Shown piece after piece: positions 46,152 through 54,671 of a stretch of 64,000 bases of DNA (the first letter of the stretch is position 1; each line of letters opens with the position of its first letter). The DNA is from Alishewanella jeotgali KCTC 22429. GTDB taxonomy: Bacteria > Pseudomonadota > Gammaproteobacteria > Enterobacterales > Alteromonadaceae. A program made the position numbers and the translations under genes. The notes under the pieces are model-generated. The model was not told the DNA's origin. It did not search any database and worked only from the letters and a program-made list of their open reading frames with translations. Location: positions 1 to 64,000 of the forward strand of contig NZ_AHTH01000028.1 in assembly GCF_000245735.1 (NCBI RefSeq), in the 5' to 3' direction.

Positions 46152-46494
46152 TTTATAAAATTTCTCAATAGCTTATTTTTAAAATTGCTGGTATGACCTG
46201 TTGGTTTTATCGGCACTTTTGCATTTTAGGGGTTTACATAATCTTCATCCTGGATAATTCTTAGACGGTAGCCGGCGAAAAAATAACAACAGGTGTGCCG
46301 CTACTGATTTCAGCGCTAGCCTCGAAATCAACCCAAGAACAATAACAATAATAAATTGCGAAACTTATATCCCCGCATCTGCAAGGATGACGGGTATAGC
46401 ACATAGATTCGGTTGGGTAGGTAGTCAAAAAACCGTGTAGTTCTGTGTACTTGGTTTCTGCAATTTGCTTTGCAAATGACAGAGGAGAAGTACA
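46152..46494. promoter_or_regulatory. 343-bp intergenic region upstream of the oxidase cluster
   Basis: No convincing gene is seen. It should hold the lexA 3' end and the promoter of the cytochrome oxidase operon. Two structures are visible: a bulged stem CCCGCATC/GATGACGGG (46372-46394), and a perfect palindrome ATTTGC-TTT-GCAAAT (46463-46477) just before the coxB ribosome-binding site. I could not place a reliable -35/-10 pair. Confidence 0.5.
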
Positions 46495-47640
46495 GTGACA
46501 AACGCGCGTTGTCTGCTTTGGTCGCTGCCGACCCTGCTTTTTGCCGCATCGGCAAATGCATCAACATCCATGCCTTTAAATATGACCCGGGGCGTTACGG
46601 AAATTAGTCAGCAGGTTTATCAACTGCATATGACAATTTTCTGGATTTGTTGCGTTATCGGTGCAGTGGTGTTTGGGATCATGTTCTGGTCCATCATTCG
46701 CCACCGCAAAGCGCGGGGAGTGCAGCCGGCTCAGTTTCACGAAAGCACTAAGGTTGAAATTCTGTGGACCGCCATCCCGGTGGTGATTCTGATTGGTATG
46801 GCAATACCTGCCACCAAAACCTTAATCGCGATGGAAGATACCTCGGCTGCGGATGTCACCGTATTAGTGACGGGCTCGCAGTGGAAGTGGCATTACAAAT
46901 ATCTTGATCATGAGATCGAATATTTCTCCCTTTTGGCCACCCCACGTGAGCAAATTGCCAACAAGCTGGCCAAAGGCGAGAACTATCTGCTGGAAGTTGA
47001 CCGGCCGCTGGTGATCCCAACCGGTAAAAAAGTCCGTTTCCTGATGACCTCTGACGATGTGATTCACTCCTGGTGGGTGCCTGCTTTCGCCGTAAAAAAA
47101 GACGCTAACCCCGGCTTTATTAATGAAGCCTGGACCCGGGTTGATGAGCCTGGCATTTATCGTGGTCAGTGTGCTGAGCTCTGCGGTAAAGATCATGGCT
47201 TTATGCCAGTGGTGGTGATTGCGAAAGAGCCTGCGGACTACCAGGCCTGGGTGGTACAGGAAGAGGCCCGTATTGCCGCAGCAAAGGCAGCAGAGCGCGA
47301 ATTGTTGGCGATGAATATGGATATGGCAGAACTGATGGCTACCGGTGAACGGGTGTATCAGGGCTGGTGTGTCGCCTGTCATCAGGCCAGCGGTAACGGT
47401 TTACCCGGTATCTTCCCGGCAATCCGCGGCAGTCAGCTGGTGCTGAATGACCGCCGCGCCCATATCGATATTATCGTCAATGGTAAACCCGGTACGGCGA
47501 TGCAGGCCTTTGGCCGGCAGCTCAGCCTGAAAGAACTGGCCGCGGTCATTACCTATACCCGCAATGCCTTTGATAATAATACCGGTGATGCCGTGCAGGC
47601 TGCGGATGTTTACGCTGTGCAGCAGGGTAAGGGAGAGTAA
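46495..47640 (+). CDS. coxB: Cytochrome c oxidase subunit II with cytochrome c domain
   Basis: The 381-residue subunit has a signal peptide, two membrane helices (about 45-70 and 85-110), and the periplasmic CuA domain. CuA ligands are in HSWWVPAFAVKKD (about 183) and the CAELCGKDHGFM block (about 225). A C-terminal cytochrome c domain carries WCVACH (about 299) and an axial methionine candidate in AMQAFGRQL. This is the caa3-type fusion, so it can accept electrons within the complex. GTG 46495 is the start, preceded by GAGGAGAAG. Confidence 0.96.
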   Translation: MTNARCLLWSLPTLLFAASANASTSMPLNMTRGVTEISQQVYQLHMTIFWICCVIGAVVFGIMFWSIIRHRKARGVQPAQFHESTKVEILWTAIPVVILIGMAIPATKTLIAMEDTSAADVTVLVTGSQWKWHYKYLDHEIEYFSLLATPREQIANKLAKGENYLLEVDRPLVIPTGKKVRFLMTSDDVIHSWWVPAFAVKKDANPGFINEAWTRVDEPGIYRGQCAELCGKDHGFMPVVVIAKEPADYQAWVVQEEARIAAAKAAERELLAMNMDMAELMATGERVYQGWCVACHQASGNGLPGIFPAIRGSQLVLNDRRAHIDIIVNGKPGTAMQAFGRQLSLKELAAVITYTRNAFDNNTGDAVQAADVYAVQQGKGE

Positions 47641-47643
47641 GCG

Positions 47644-49230
47644 ATGTCAGCTATTACACATGAACACGAGCATGACCATGATCATGACCATAAGCCAACC
47701 GGGATAAAGCGCTGGCTGTTTACTACTAACCATAAAGATATCGGCACCATGTATCTGGTGTTTGCCTTACTGATGTTCTTTATCGGTGGCAGTATGGCGA
47801 TGGTGATCCGGTTGGAACTGTTCCAACCCGGCATGCAGTTTGTTGAGCCGCAATTTTTTAATCAGATGACCACAGTACATGGTCTGATTATGGTGTTTGG
47901 GGCGGTGATGCCAGCCTTTACCGGCTTGGCGAACTGGATGATCCCGATGATGATTGGCGCCCCGGATATGGCGTTGCCCCGAATGAATAACTGGAGCTTT
48001 TGGATCTTGCCGTTTGCGTTTCTGATCCTGTTGCTGAGTTTGTTTATGCCGGGTGGTGGTCCGGATTTCGGCTGGACCTTCTATGCCCCGCTATCCACTA
48101 CCTACAGTAATGACAGCACGGCGCTCTTCGTGTTTTCGGTACACATTATGGGGATTTCCTCAATTATGGGTGCCATCAACGTGATCGTCACCATCTGGAA
48201 TATGCGGGCGCCGGGGATGACCTGGATGAAGATGCCGCTGTTCGTCTGGACCTGGTTTATCACCGCTTTCCTGCTGATTATGGTGATGCCGGTACTGGCG
48301 GGCGCTGTTACTATGGTATTAACGGATAAGTATTTTGGCACCAGCTTCTTTGATGCGGCCGGTGGCGGCGATCCGGTATTGTTCCAGCATATTTTCTGGT
48401 TCTTTGGTCACCCGGAAGTATACATTATGATCCTGCCGGCATTTGGTATTGTGTCGGCTATCATACCGACCTTTGCCCGCAAGCCGTTGTTTGGTTATGC
48501 CTCTATGGTTTATGCCACCGCCAGTATTGCGGTCTTGTCGTTCCTGGTTTGGGCGCACCATATGTTTACCACCGGTATGCCGGTATTTGCCACGCTGTTC
48601 TTTATGTATTGCACCATGCTTATTGCCGTGCCGACCGGCGTGAAGGTGTTTAACTGGGTCGCAACCATGTGGCGCGGTGCCATGACCTTTGAAGTCCCGA
48701 TGATGTTTGCACTGGCTTTTATCGTACTCTTCACCATCGGCGGCTTTTCCGGTTTGATGCTGGCTATTACGCCGGCGGACTTCCAGTATCACGATACCTA
48801 CTTTGTGGTGGCGCATTTCCACTATGTACTGGTATCCGGCGCGGTGTTCTCCATTATTGCCGCTGCCTACTACTGGCTACCGAAATGGACCGGCTATATG
48901 TACGACGAAAGATTAGGTCAGCTGCATTTCTGGTGTTCGCTGATCTCAGTCAATCTGTTGTTTTTCCCAATGCACTTCGTTGGCCTGGCGGGTATGCCAC
49001 GGCGGATCCCTGACTATGCGCTGCAATTTGCGGACTTTAACGCCTTTATCAGCGTGGGTGGTTTCCTGTTTGGCTTATCGCAGCTGATTTTTGTCTGGGT
49101 GATTGTCAAATGTGCCCGCGGCGGCGAAAAAGCGACAGCACAGGTATGGGAAGGCGCTGAAGGTTTGGAATGGCAGGTGCCGTCGCCGGCACCTTACCAT
49201 ACCTTTGATACACCGCCGGAAGTGAAATAG
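47644..49230 (+). CDS. coxA: Cytochrome c oxidase subunit I
   Basis: The 528-residue, 12-helix subunit holds heme a, heme a3 and CuB and reduces O2 while pumping protons. Core motifs are WFFGHPEVYIMILP (about 260), WAHHMFTTG (about 306) and AHFHYVLVSGAVFSI (about 392). The glutamate in GHPEVY indicates an A1-type proton-pumping oxidase. An unusual N-terminus, HEHEHDHDHDH (residues 6-16), is rich in His, Asp and Glu and may bind metal. It starts 3 bp after coxB. Confidence 0.98.
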   Translation: MSAITHEHEHDHDHDHKPTGIKRWLFTTNHKDIGTMYLVFALLMFFIGGSMAMVIRLELFQPGMQFVEPQFFNQMTTVHGLIMVFGAVMPAFTGLANWMIPMMIGAPDMALPRMNNWSFWILPFAFLILLLSLFMPGGGPDFGWTFYAPLSTTYSNDSTALFVFSVHIMGISSIMGAINVIVTIWNMRAPGMTWMKMPLFVWTWFITAFLLIMVMPVLAGAVTMVLTDKYFGTSFFDAAGGGDPVLFQHIFWFFGHPEVYIMILPAFGIVSAIIPTFARKPLFGYASMVYATASIAVLSFLVWAHHMFTTGMPVFATLFFMYCTMLIAVPTGVKVFNWVATMWRGAMTFEVPMMFALAFIVLFTIGGFSGLMLAITPADFQYHDTYFVVAHFHYVLVSGAVFSIIAAAYYWLPKWTGYMYDERLGQLHFWCSLISVNLLFFPMHFVGLAGMPRRIPDYALQFADFNAFISVGGFLFGLSQLIFVWVIVKCARGGEKATAQVWEGAEGLEWQVPSPAPYHTFDTPPEVK

Positions 49231-49238
49231 GAGGCCCT

Positions 49239-49793
49239 ATGCAGCTGCATCGGACTTTGGTAAGCAAACTGCTACTGGTAACGGTACTGATGTTTGGTTT
49301 TGGCTTTGCGCTGGTGCCACTTTACGACGTGTTCTGTGAAGTCACTGGCATCAATGGCAAAACCTCAAATGTACCGGCTACGGTACTGGCAGATGGCATT
49401 GATACCAGCCGTGAAGTGACCATTGAGTTTCTGGCCAGACCGAATAAAGACATGCCATGGATTTTTCAGCCGGAGATCCGCCGTTTGACGGTACATCCGG
49501 GTGAAGTGCATGTGATGAATTATCTGGCCGAAAATCCAACCGGCCGGATGATTGTCGGTCAGGCGGTGCCCTCAGTTTCGCCCGGACAGGCCGCTTTGTA
49601 TCTGCATAAAATCGAATGTTTCTGCTTTACCCAACAACAACTGGCAGCCGGCAATAAGATGCTGATGCCAGTTCAGTTTTACGTTGATCCGGCTCTGCCT
49701 GCGCAGTTCAGCACTATTACGCTGAATTACACCCTGTACGATGTGACAGCTAACTGGCAGGGTAGTGCCGCTACTGAAAATCTTGGGGAATAA
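49239..49793 (+). CDS. ctaG: Cytochrome c oxidase assembly protein CtaG/Cox11
   Basis: The 184-residue protein delivers copper to the CuB site of subunit I. It has one N-terminal membrane anchor (LVSKLLLVTVLMFGFGFALV), a conserved PLYDVFCEVTGINGKT segment (about 28) and the copper-binding ECFCF motif (about 126) in a periplasmic immunoglobulin-like domain. GGAGG lies directly before its ATG, and it ends 1 bp before coxC. Confidence 0.97.
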   Translation: MQLHRTLVSKLLLVTVLMFGFGFALVPLYDVFCEVTGINGKTSNVPATVLADGIDTSREVTIEFLARPNKDMPWIFQPEIRRLTVHPGEVHVMNYLAENPTGRMIVGQAVPSVSPGQAALYLHKIECFCFTQQQLAAGNKMLMPVQFYVDPALPAQFSTITLNYTLYDVTANWQGSAATENLGE

Positions 49794-49794
49794 G

Positions 49795-50673
49795 ATGAGT
49801 AAAACGTACGAAAAATATTATGTCCCGGCGCAAAGCCCCTGGCCGATCGTCGGTGCCGTGGCGTTGTTTTGTATCGCTTTTGGCGCCGGTCACTATGTTA
49901 TTGATATGAGTAAACAACAAACTGGCTTTGGTGGCTGGTTATTGTTACTGGGCTTAGCCATTCTGGTCTTTATGCTGGTTGGCTGGTTCCGCAATGTGAT
50001 TGATGAGTCCATGTCTGGCTTGTATAGCAGCCAGATGGATCGATCTTTCCGGCAAGGTATGAGCTGGTTTATTGTTTCGGAAGTGATGTTCTTTATGGCC
50101 TTCTTCGGTGCTTTGTTTTACGGCCGGGTCATTGCGATGGAATGGCTGGGAGGGGCAAGCAATAATGCCATGACCTTTGCCATCCTGTGGCCGGATTTTC
50201 AGCCGGTATGGCCACTGGTAAAAACACCGGGTGGTATAGAAACTCAGGCCATGCCAGCCTGGGGTTTGCCGGCGATTAATACGGCTATCCTGCTGATTTC
50301 CTCGGTCACACTGCACTTTGCCCATACCGGTCTGGAGCAGAATAAACGGGGTCAGCTAAAGGGCATGCTGTTTGTTACCCTGTTGCTGGGGGTGATCTTC
50401 TTATGCCTGCAGGGCTACGAATATGTGCACGCCTATCGCGATCTGGGCTTGCGGCTTGATTCCGGCTTCTATGGCAATACCTTTTACCTGTTAACCGGTT
50501 TCCACGGCCTACATGTGACGCTGGGCGCCCTGATCCTGTTCTTTGTGTTTCTGCGGGTGCTGAAAGGACACTTTACGCCAGAAAAACACTTCGCGTTTCA
50601 GGCCGGAGCCTGGTACTGGCACTTTGTTGATGTGGTTTGGGTGTGCCTGTTCTTCTTTGTTTATGTGTTGTGA
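49795..50673 (+). CDS. coxC: Cytochrome c oxidase subunit III
   Basis: The 292-residue protein has seven membrane helices and the conserved core WFIVSEVMFFMAFFGALFYGR (split about 87-107), HFAHTGLEQ and the C-terminal HFVDVVWVCLFFFVYVL. It stabilises the catalytic core and proton uptake. ATG 49795 has GGGGAA 5-10 nt upstream. The stop overlaps a GC-rich hairpin and the convergent small gene lies 6 bp away. Confidence 0.97.
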   Translation: MSKTYEKYYVPAQSPWPIVGAVALFCIAFGAGHYVIDMSKQQTGFGGWLLLLGLAILVFMLVGWFRNVIDESMSGLYSSQMDRSFRQGMSWFIVSEVMFFMAFFGALFYGRVIAMEWLGGASNNAMTFAILWPDFQPVWPLVKTPGGIETQAMPAWGLPAINTAILLISSVTLHFAHTGLEQNKRGQLKGMLFVTLLLGVIFLCLQGYEYVHAYRDLGLRLDSGFYGNTFYLLTGFHGLHVTLGALILFFVFLRVLKGHFTPEKHFAFQAGAWYWHFVDVVWVCLFFFVYVL

Positions 50674-50674
50674 C

Positions 50675-50692
50675 GCGGCCTAGTAAGGCCGC
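50675..50692. terminator. Hairpin between coxC and the small membrane gene
   Basis: GCGGCCT (50675-50681) pairs with AGGCCGC (50686-50692) with a 4-nt loop. It covers the ends of both convergent genes. Weak T content follows (GGGTTTGG), so it may only partly stop transcription from coxC into the SURF1 group. Confidence 0.5.
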
Positions 50693-50889
50693 GGGTTTGG
50701 TGTGATCAGGCCGGTGGCAATCGCCAGCAGGATCAGGCCCAGGGCGATGGCAGAATACAGGACCCTGCGGCCAAGAAAGTGCGACATTGGCAGGGTACTC
50801 TCCTGCTGTCGCACCATTGCCACCCCGGCTCTGGCCAGATTAAACACGATAAAGATTAACAGTGCGCCGATAATGATTTTAATAAGCAT
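50680..50889 (-). CDS. Twin-transmembrane protein, DUF2909-like
   Basis: The 69-residue protein has two helices (MLIKIIIGALLIFIVFNLARA and RVLYSAIALGLILLAIATG) joined by a polar loop. Short proteins like this occur next to oxidase assembly genes in gammaproteobacteria and are annotated as DUF2909. ATG 50889 has GGAG 5 nt upstream. It is the only gene of this cluster on the minus strand. Its start is 21 bp from the SURF1 start, and both ribosome-binding sites come from one palindrome. Confidence 0.8.
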   Translation of the reverse strand: MLIKIIIGALLIFIVFNLARAGVAMVRQQESTLPMSHFLGRRVLYSAIALGLILLAIATGLITPNPRPY

Positions 50890-50894
50890 AGCTA

Positions 50895-50902
50895 CTCCGG
50901 AG
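50895..50902. promoter_or_regulatory. Palindrome serving as ribosome-binding site on both strands
   Basis: CTCCGGAG reads GGAG on both strands, placing a Shine-Dalgarno sequence 5 nt before the leftward small gene and 8 nt before the rightward SURF1 gene. The 21-bp gap is too small for two separate promoters. Confidence 0.7.
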
Positions 50903-50910
50903 TCTGACTG

Positions 50911-51645
50911 ATGCAGTTTAAGTTGTTCGGTCAATTATTTACGGTTAACCGGGTCTGGTTATTAATTACTCTGACCGCTTTTGCCATTTTGATCAAGTTA
51001 TCACATTGGCAATGGCAACGGGCAGCCGAAAAAACCGTGCAGTTACAGCAGATCGCCGCAGTGCAGCAGCAGGGGCCACTAAGCGGCCGGCAGCTGCTGG
51101 TGGGTTCTGCAACCGAACTGGATGGTGCTCTGCTTAGCGACACCGGCTATTGGGTCCCGCCCTATATCTGGTTACTGGATAATCAAATTCTGCACGGCAA
51201 GGTTGGCTACGATGTGATTATTCCGGTGCAATTTGCGGATAGCAGTACGCTGGTGCTGGTGAATCTGGGCTGGCTCGCTGCCGGCCAAAACCGGCAAGTG
51301 CTGCCCGAGCCGCAGATCCCGGCAGAAATCGCGATAGCGGCCCTGGTACGCAGCCGGCCGTCTAATGCACTATTGCTGGGGCAGAATCTGGAAGGCGACA
51401 GCTATCCGATGCGCATGCAGCAAATCGACTATGCCCTGCTGCAACAACAATTACCCTGGTCACTGTATCCGGCGGTGTTGTATCAGCAGCAGGCATCTGA
51501 CTTTATCCCCCATTATCAGCCGGTGGTGATGCCGCCGGAAAAACACCGTGGTTATGCCTTGCAATGGTTTGGTCTGGCGATCGCGGTGCTGGCCGTCGGA
51601 CTGGCGACCAGTTGGCAACGAGAGAAAAACTATGAACAAGAATAA
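50911..51645 (+). CDS. SURF1-family cytochrome oxidase assembly protein
   Basis: The 244-residue protein has two membrane helices (about 12-28 and 215-235) around a periplasmic domain with GYWVPPYIWLLDNQILHGKVGYDVIIP and LVNLGWLAAG. SURF1 proteins help insert heme a into subunit I. It overlaps the next gene by 14 bp and lies in the assembly part of the oxidase cluster. Confidence 0.93.
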   Translation: MQFKLFGQLFTVNRVWLLITLTAFAILIKLSHWQWQRAAEKTVQLQQIAAVQQQGPLSGRQLLVGSATELDGALLSDTGYWVPPYIWLLDNQILHGKVGYDVIIPVQFADSSTLVLVNLGWLAAGQNRQVLPEPQIPAEIAIAALVRSRPSNALLLGQNLEGDSYPMRMQQIDYALLQQQLPWSLYPAVLYQQQASDFIPHYQPVVMPPEKHRGYALQWFGLAIAVLAVGLATSWQREKNYEQE

Positions 51646-52141
51646 ATTTCTGCTGTTGTTTATCCTGTGCTGTGCCCTGCCACTGTTGCTGGCGAAGCTG
51701 GTGCTGGAATTAGGTTGGTTCAACCCGGGCAGCTCCAGTCGTGGTGACTGGTTAAGCCAGGAAGTTTACCTGTTGCCTGACGCCGGTAAGGTGCCCAAGC
51801 ACTGGCGTATCGTGGTCGTCGCTGAGCAATGTGCTACTCCCTGCCAGCAGGCGCTGCATACCGTTAAGCAGTTATATATTGGTTTGGGCCGCAAGCAAAA
51901 CCAGGTGCAGCCGGTGCTGCTGGGGCAGGCCAGTCTGAGCGATTATCCGATGTTTACCCAGGCCGAGACCCCGGCCGCCCTGAGTGCCGACTTACAGCAA
52001 CATATTGTGTTGGTTGATCAACGTGGTCTGGCGCTGCTGAAGTATCCGCTACCGGCCCAGGCCGAGCAGATGGCCGCTACGGCGAAAGCGATTCGTGCCG
52101 ATTTAATGAAGTTAATGAACTACGACAGGACCAGCGTATGA
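51632..52141 (+). CDS. Membrane-anchored Sco-like protein of the oxidase cluster
   Basis: The 169-residue protein has one N-terminal helix (FLLLFILCCALPLLLAKLVLEL) and a periplasmic domain. The sequence HWRIVVVAEQCATPCQQAL contains CxxxC (about 68-72), the spacing seen in SCO proteins (CPDIC). A later HIVLVDQRGLALLKYP resembles the SCO strand after the copper histidine. This hints at a diverged Sco-like redoxin that handles copper or thiols; I infer it from spacing only. ATG 51632 is inside the end of SURF1. Confidence 0.72.
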   Translation: MNKNKFLLLFILCCALPLLLAKLVLELGWFNPGSSSRGDWLSQEVYLLPDAGKVPKHWRIVVVAEQCATPCQQALHTVKQLYIGLGRKQNQVQPVLLGQASLSDYPMFTQAETPAALSADLQQHIVLVDQRGLALLKYPLPAQAEQMAATAKAIRADLMKLMNYDRTSV

Positions 52142-53130
52142 GCCTACAAAAAAAATTAATCACGCTGACGTTAGTCTGGACCATGCTGGTGATTATTCTG
52201 GGGGCCTACACCCGCTTAACCGATGCCGGCCTCGGTTGTCCGGACTGGCCCGGTTGTTATGGCTTTTTAAAGGTGCCGCACAAACCGGAGAAAATGCAAC
52301 TGGCGGCAGAACGCTTTCCCGAGCGGCCGTTGGAACATGCCAAAGCCTGGAATGAAATGATCCACCGCTATCTGGCCGGTACGCTTGGCCTGTTGATCGC
52401 GGCACTGGCGGTAATGCACTGGCGGCGGCAACAAACTGAGCGCAGTTTACCGGCCGCCCTGCTGCTGATTGTGATCTTTCAGGCTACGCTCGGCGCCTGG
52501 ACGGTGACGATGGGCCTGTTGCCGATAGTGGTGCTGGCGCATCTGATGTTTGGTTTTACGCTCTTTAGTTTGTTGGCCGTTTACTGGTTAACGCAGCAGC
52601 CGGCCTGGCGTAGTCGGGATACCGGGCTCAGGCCATTATTACCGCTGGCGCTGTTAAGTTTAGTGGTGGTCTGTTTGCAGATCGCGCTGGGTGGCTGGAC
52701 CGCAGCGAACTACGCCGCCTTGGCCTGCATCGAATTGCCGTTCTGTGAAGCCGGTTGGAGTAGCCGGCTGGCCTTTGCGGAAGCCTTCGATTTGCACCTG
52801 GGCCATGATGACTACGAATACGGCGTGATGTCGCAGGATGCGCGTGCCACTATTCATGTTTTACATCGCTTGGGTGCTGTAGTCACCACCCTTATTGTCG
52901 CGACCTTTGCCTGGCGCCTGTATCGTCAGGCCAGTGAAGTATTGATGCGCAGGTTTGCGCTGGCCCTGGCTGCGGTATTGGCCGTGCAGTTGACGCTGGG
53001 CTTACTGAATATTGTCTTGCACTTACCACTGTTAAATGCCGTGGCGCATAATTTTGTCGGAGCGAATTTACTGATGTTGTCAGTGCTGATTTGCTACCAG
53101 ATCGCATACCCCAAACCGCAGGAGGCTTAA
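52138..53130 (+). CDS. ctaA: Heme A synthase (CtaA/Cox15)
   Basis: The 330-residue protein has eight membrane helices and oxidises the heme O methyl to the formyl of heme A. Family motifs are [21 protein letters not shown] (split about 20-40), a conserved HRYLAG (about 79), [13 protein letters not shown] and [10 protein letters not shown] (about 240). ATG overlaps the previous stop (ATGA), and ctaB follows after 1 bp. Confidence 0.97.
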   Translation: MSLQKKLITLTLVWTMLVIILGAYTRLTDAGLGCPDWPGCYGFLKVPHKPEKMQLAAERFPERPLEHAKAWNEMIHRYLAGTLGLLIAALAVMHWRRQQTERSLPAALLLIVIFQATLGAWTVTMGLLPIVVLAHLMFGFTLFSLLAVYWLTQQPAWRSRDTGLRPLLPLALLSLVVVCLQIALGGWTAANYAALACIELPFCEAGWSSRLAFAEAFDLHLGHDDYEYGVMSQDARATIHVLHRLGAVVTTLIVATFAWRLYRQASEVLMRRFALALAAVLAVQLTLGLLNIVLHLPLLNAVAHNFVGANLLMLSVLICYQIAYPKPQEA

Positions 53131-53131
53131 G

Positions 53132-54043
53132 ATGGCAACGGCAATTATTAGTGGCTCAAGTAGCCGGCGCTGGCGCGACTATCTGGAGTTGACTAAACCC
53201 AAGGTGGTAGCGCTGCTGGTGTTGACCGCCTGGGTTGGAATGGTGCTGGCCAGCAATAGCCTGGCGCCCTGGTGGCTGCTGTTAAGTGCGACCCTGGGCA
53301 TAGGTTTGTTATCGGCGGCGGCGGCGGCACTGAATCATGTTGTGGATCAACGTATTGACGCCAAAATGGCGCGTACTCACAGCCGACCGGTTGCCCGCGG
53401 ACGGATCAGCAGCAAGCAGGCGATCGTCTTTGCCTGTAGCCTGGCGGCTGCCGGCTTTGCCCTGCTTTATCTGGCGGTGAACCCGCTGACCGCCTGGCTG
53501 ACGCTGTTAAGTTTGTTTGGTTATGCCGTGGTGTACACCATGTTTCTCAAGCGGGCAACACCGCAGAATATCGTGATCGGTGGCTTAGCCGGCGCTATGC
53601 CGCCGTTGCTGGGCTGGACGGCGGTAACCGGCGAGGTGCATGGCTATGCGCTGCTATTGGTGATGATTATCTTTACCTGGACGCCGCCGCATTTTTGGGC
53701 CCTGGCGATTCACCGCCGCGATGACTATGCCCGGGTGAACATGCCGATGTTGCCGGTAACCCACGGTATCGACTTTACCAAGAGCGCTATCCTGCTTTAT
53801 ACCCTGTTGTTATGTCTGGTGTGCTTGCTGCCCTACATTGTCGGGATGACCGGTGCCATCTATCTGGTTGGCAGTACCTTGCTGAATCTGCGCTTTTTAC
53901 AATATGCGTGGAAGTTGAAGTTTGCTGCCGGCTCTGACACCGCGATGGCGACTTTTAAGTTCTCGATCGTGCATTTAATGGTACTCTTCCTGTTATTGTT
54001 AGTAGACCATTACTTTAAGGTGTTAGCGCTTTATGTTTCGTAA
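53132..54043 (+). CDS. ctaB: Protoheme IX farnesyltransferase (heme O synthase)
   Basis: The 303-residue protein farnesylates protoheme to heme O, the substrate of CtaA. It has about nine helices and the prenyltransferase Asp-rich site [19 protein letters not shown] (split about 66-85). A second conserved region is [28 protein letters not shown] (around 185). GGAGG lies 6 nt before ATG. The cyoE name is an alternative. Confidence 0.97.
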   Translation: MATAIISGSSSRRWRDYLELTKPKVVALLVLTAWVGMVLASNSLAPWWLLLSATLGIGLLSAAAAALNHVVDQRIDAKMARTHSRPVARGRISSKQAIVFACSLAAAGFALLYLAVNPLTAWLTLLSLFGYAVVYTMFLKRATPQNIVIGGLAGAMPPLLGWTAVTGEVHGYALLLVMIIFTWTPPHFWALAIHRRDDYARVNMPMLPVTHGIDFTKSAILLYTLLLCLVCLLPYIVGMTGAIYLVGSTLLNLRFLQYAWKLKFAAGSDTAMATFKFSIVHLMVLFLLLLVDHYFKVLALYVS

Positions 54044-54671
54044 TCTGACTTACTTACTGCTGGCGATTGCTGCCGTGGTGGCCGGTGGCCTCAGTTATAA
54101 GCTATGGCAGCAGCCGGCTGAGCCGAAATCCGCACTGGTGTATCCGCAAGCGCGCAATCTGCAGGAGTTTCAGTTAGTCGATCAGCATGGTCAGCCTACC
54201 GGTCGTGAGCAGCTGTATCAGCAATGGACGCTGGCTTTTGTCGGCTATACCTATTGCCCGGATATCTGCCCTTTGACGCTGGCCAAGCTGGCCGGGGTGC
54301 AACCGGAATTGGCTGCTATGGTGAAGGAGCCGCTGAAAGTCTGGTTTATTTCGGTTGATCCGCAGCGCGACAGCGTGGAGCAGCTCAATAATTATGTAAA
54401 CTACTTTCAGCAACCGGCAGTGCTGGGGCTGACCGCCGGCCATGATCAGCTGTTTCCCTTTGTGCGGCAGCTGGGTCTGATGTATGCACTGAACAGCAAT
54501 GCAGAGGGGAATTATCTGGTCGACCACAGCGCTTCGGTGGTGCTGATTAATCCGCAGGGGCAGCTGGTAGCGATGTTCAAACCTGAAATGGCAATTGGCC
54601 AGGTGCCGGTCATTGATACCGAACAGCTACTGGCCGATTTTCCGTTGGTGCTGGCAAAGTTGGGTTATTAA
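54033..54671 (+). CDS. SCO-family copper chaperone
   Basis: The 212-residue protein has one membrane anchor ([21 protein letters not shown]) and a thioredoxin-like periplasmic domain. The copper-binding motif is [15 protein letters not shown] (about 73), and the conserved histidine is in [10 protein letters not shown] (about 162). It matures the CuA site of subunit II. It overlaps ctaB by 11 bp and is convergent with the deacetylase gene by 4 bp, ending the oxidase cluster. Confidence 0.95.
   Translation: MFRNLTYLLLAIAAVVAGGLSYKLWQQPAEPKSALVYPQARNLQEFQLVDQHGQPTGREQLYQQWTLAFVGYTYCPDICPLTLAKLAGVQPELAAMVKEPLKVWFISVDPQRDSVEQLNNYVNYFQQPAVLGLTAGHDQLFPFVRQLGLMYALNSNAEGNYLVDHSASVVLINPQGQLVAMFKPEMAIGQVPVIDTEQLLADFPLVLAKLGY

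Noticed and set aside
46328..46567. Leftward 79-residue frame upstream of coxB
   Set aside because: It overlaps the coxB start, ends in a poly-Leu run and lacks a ribosome-binding site.
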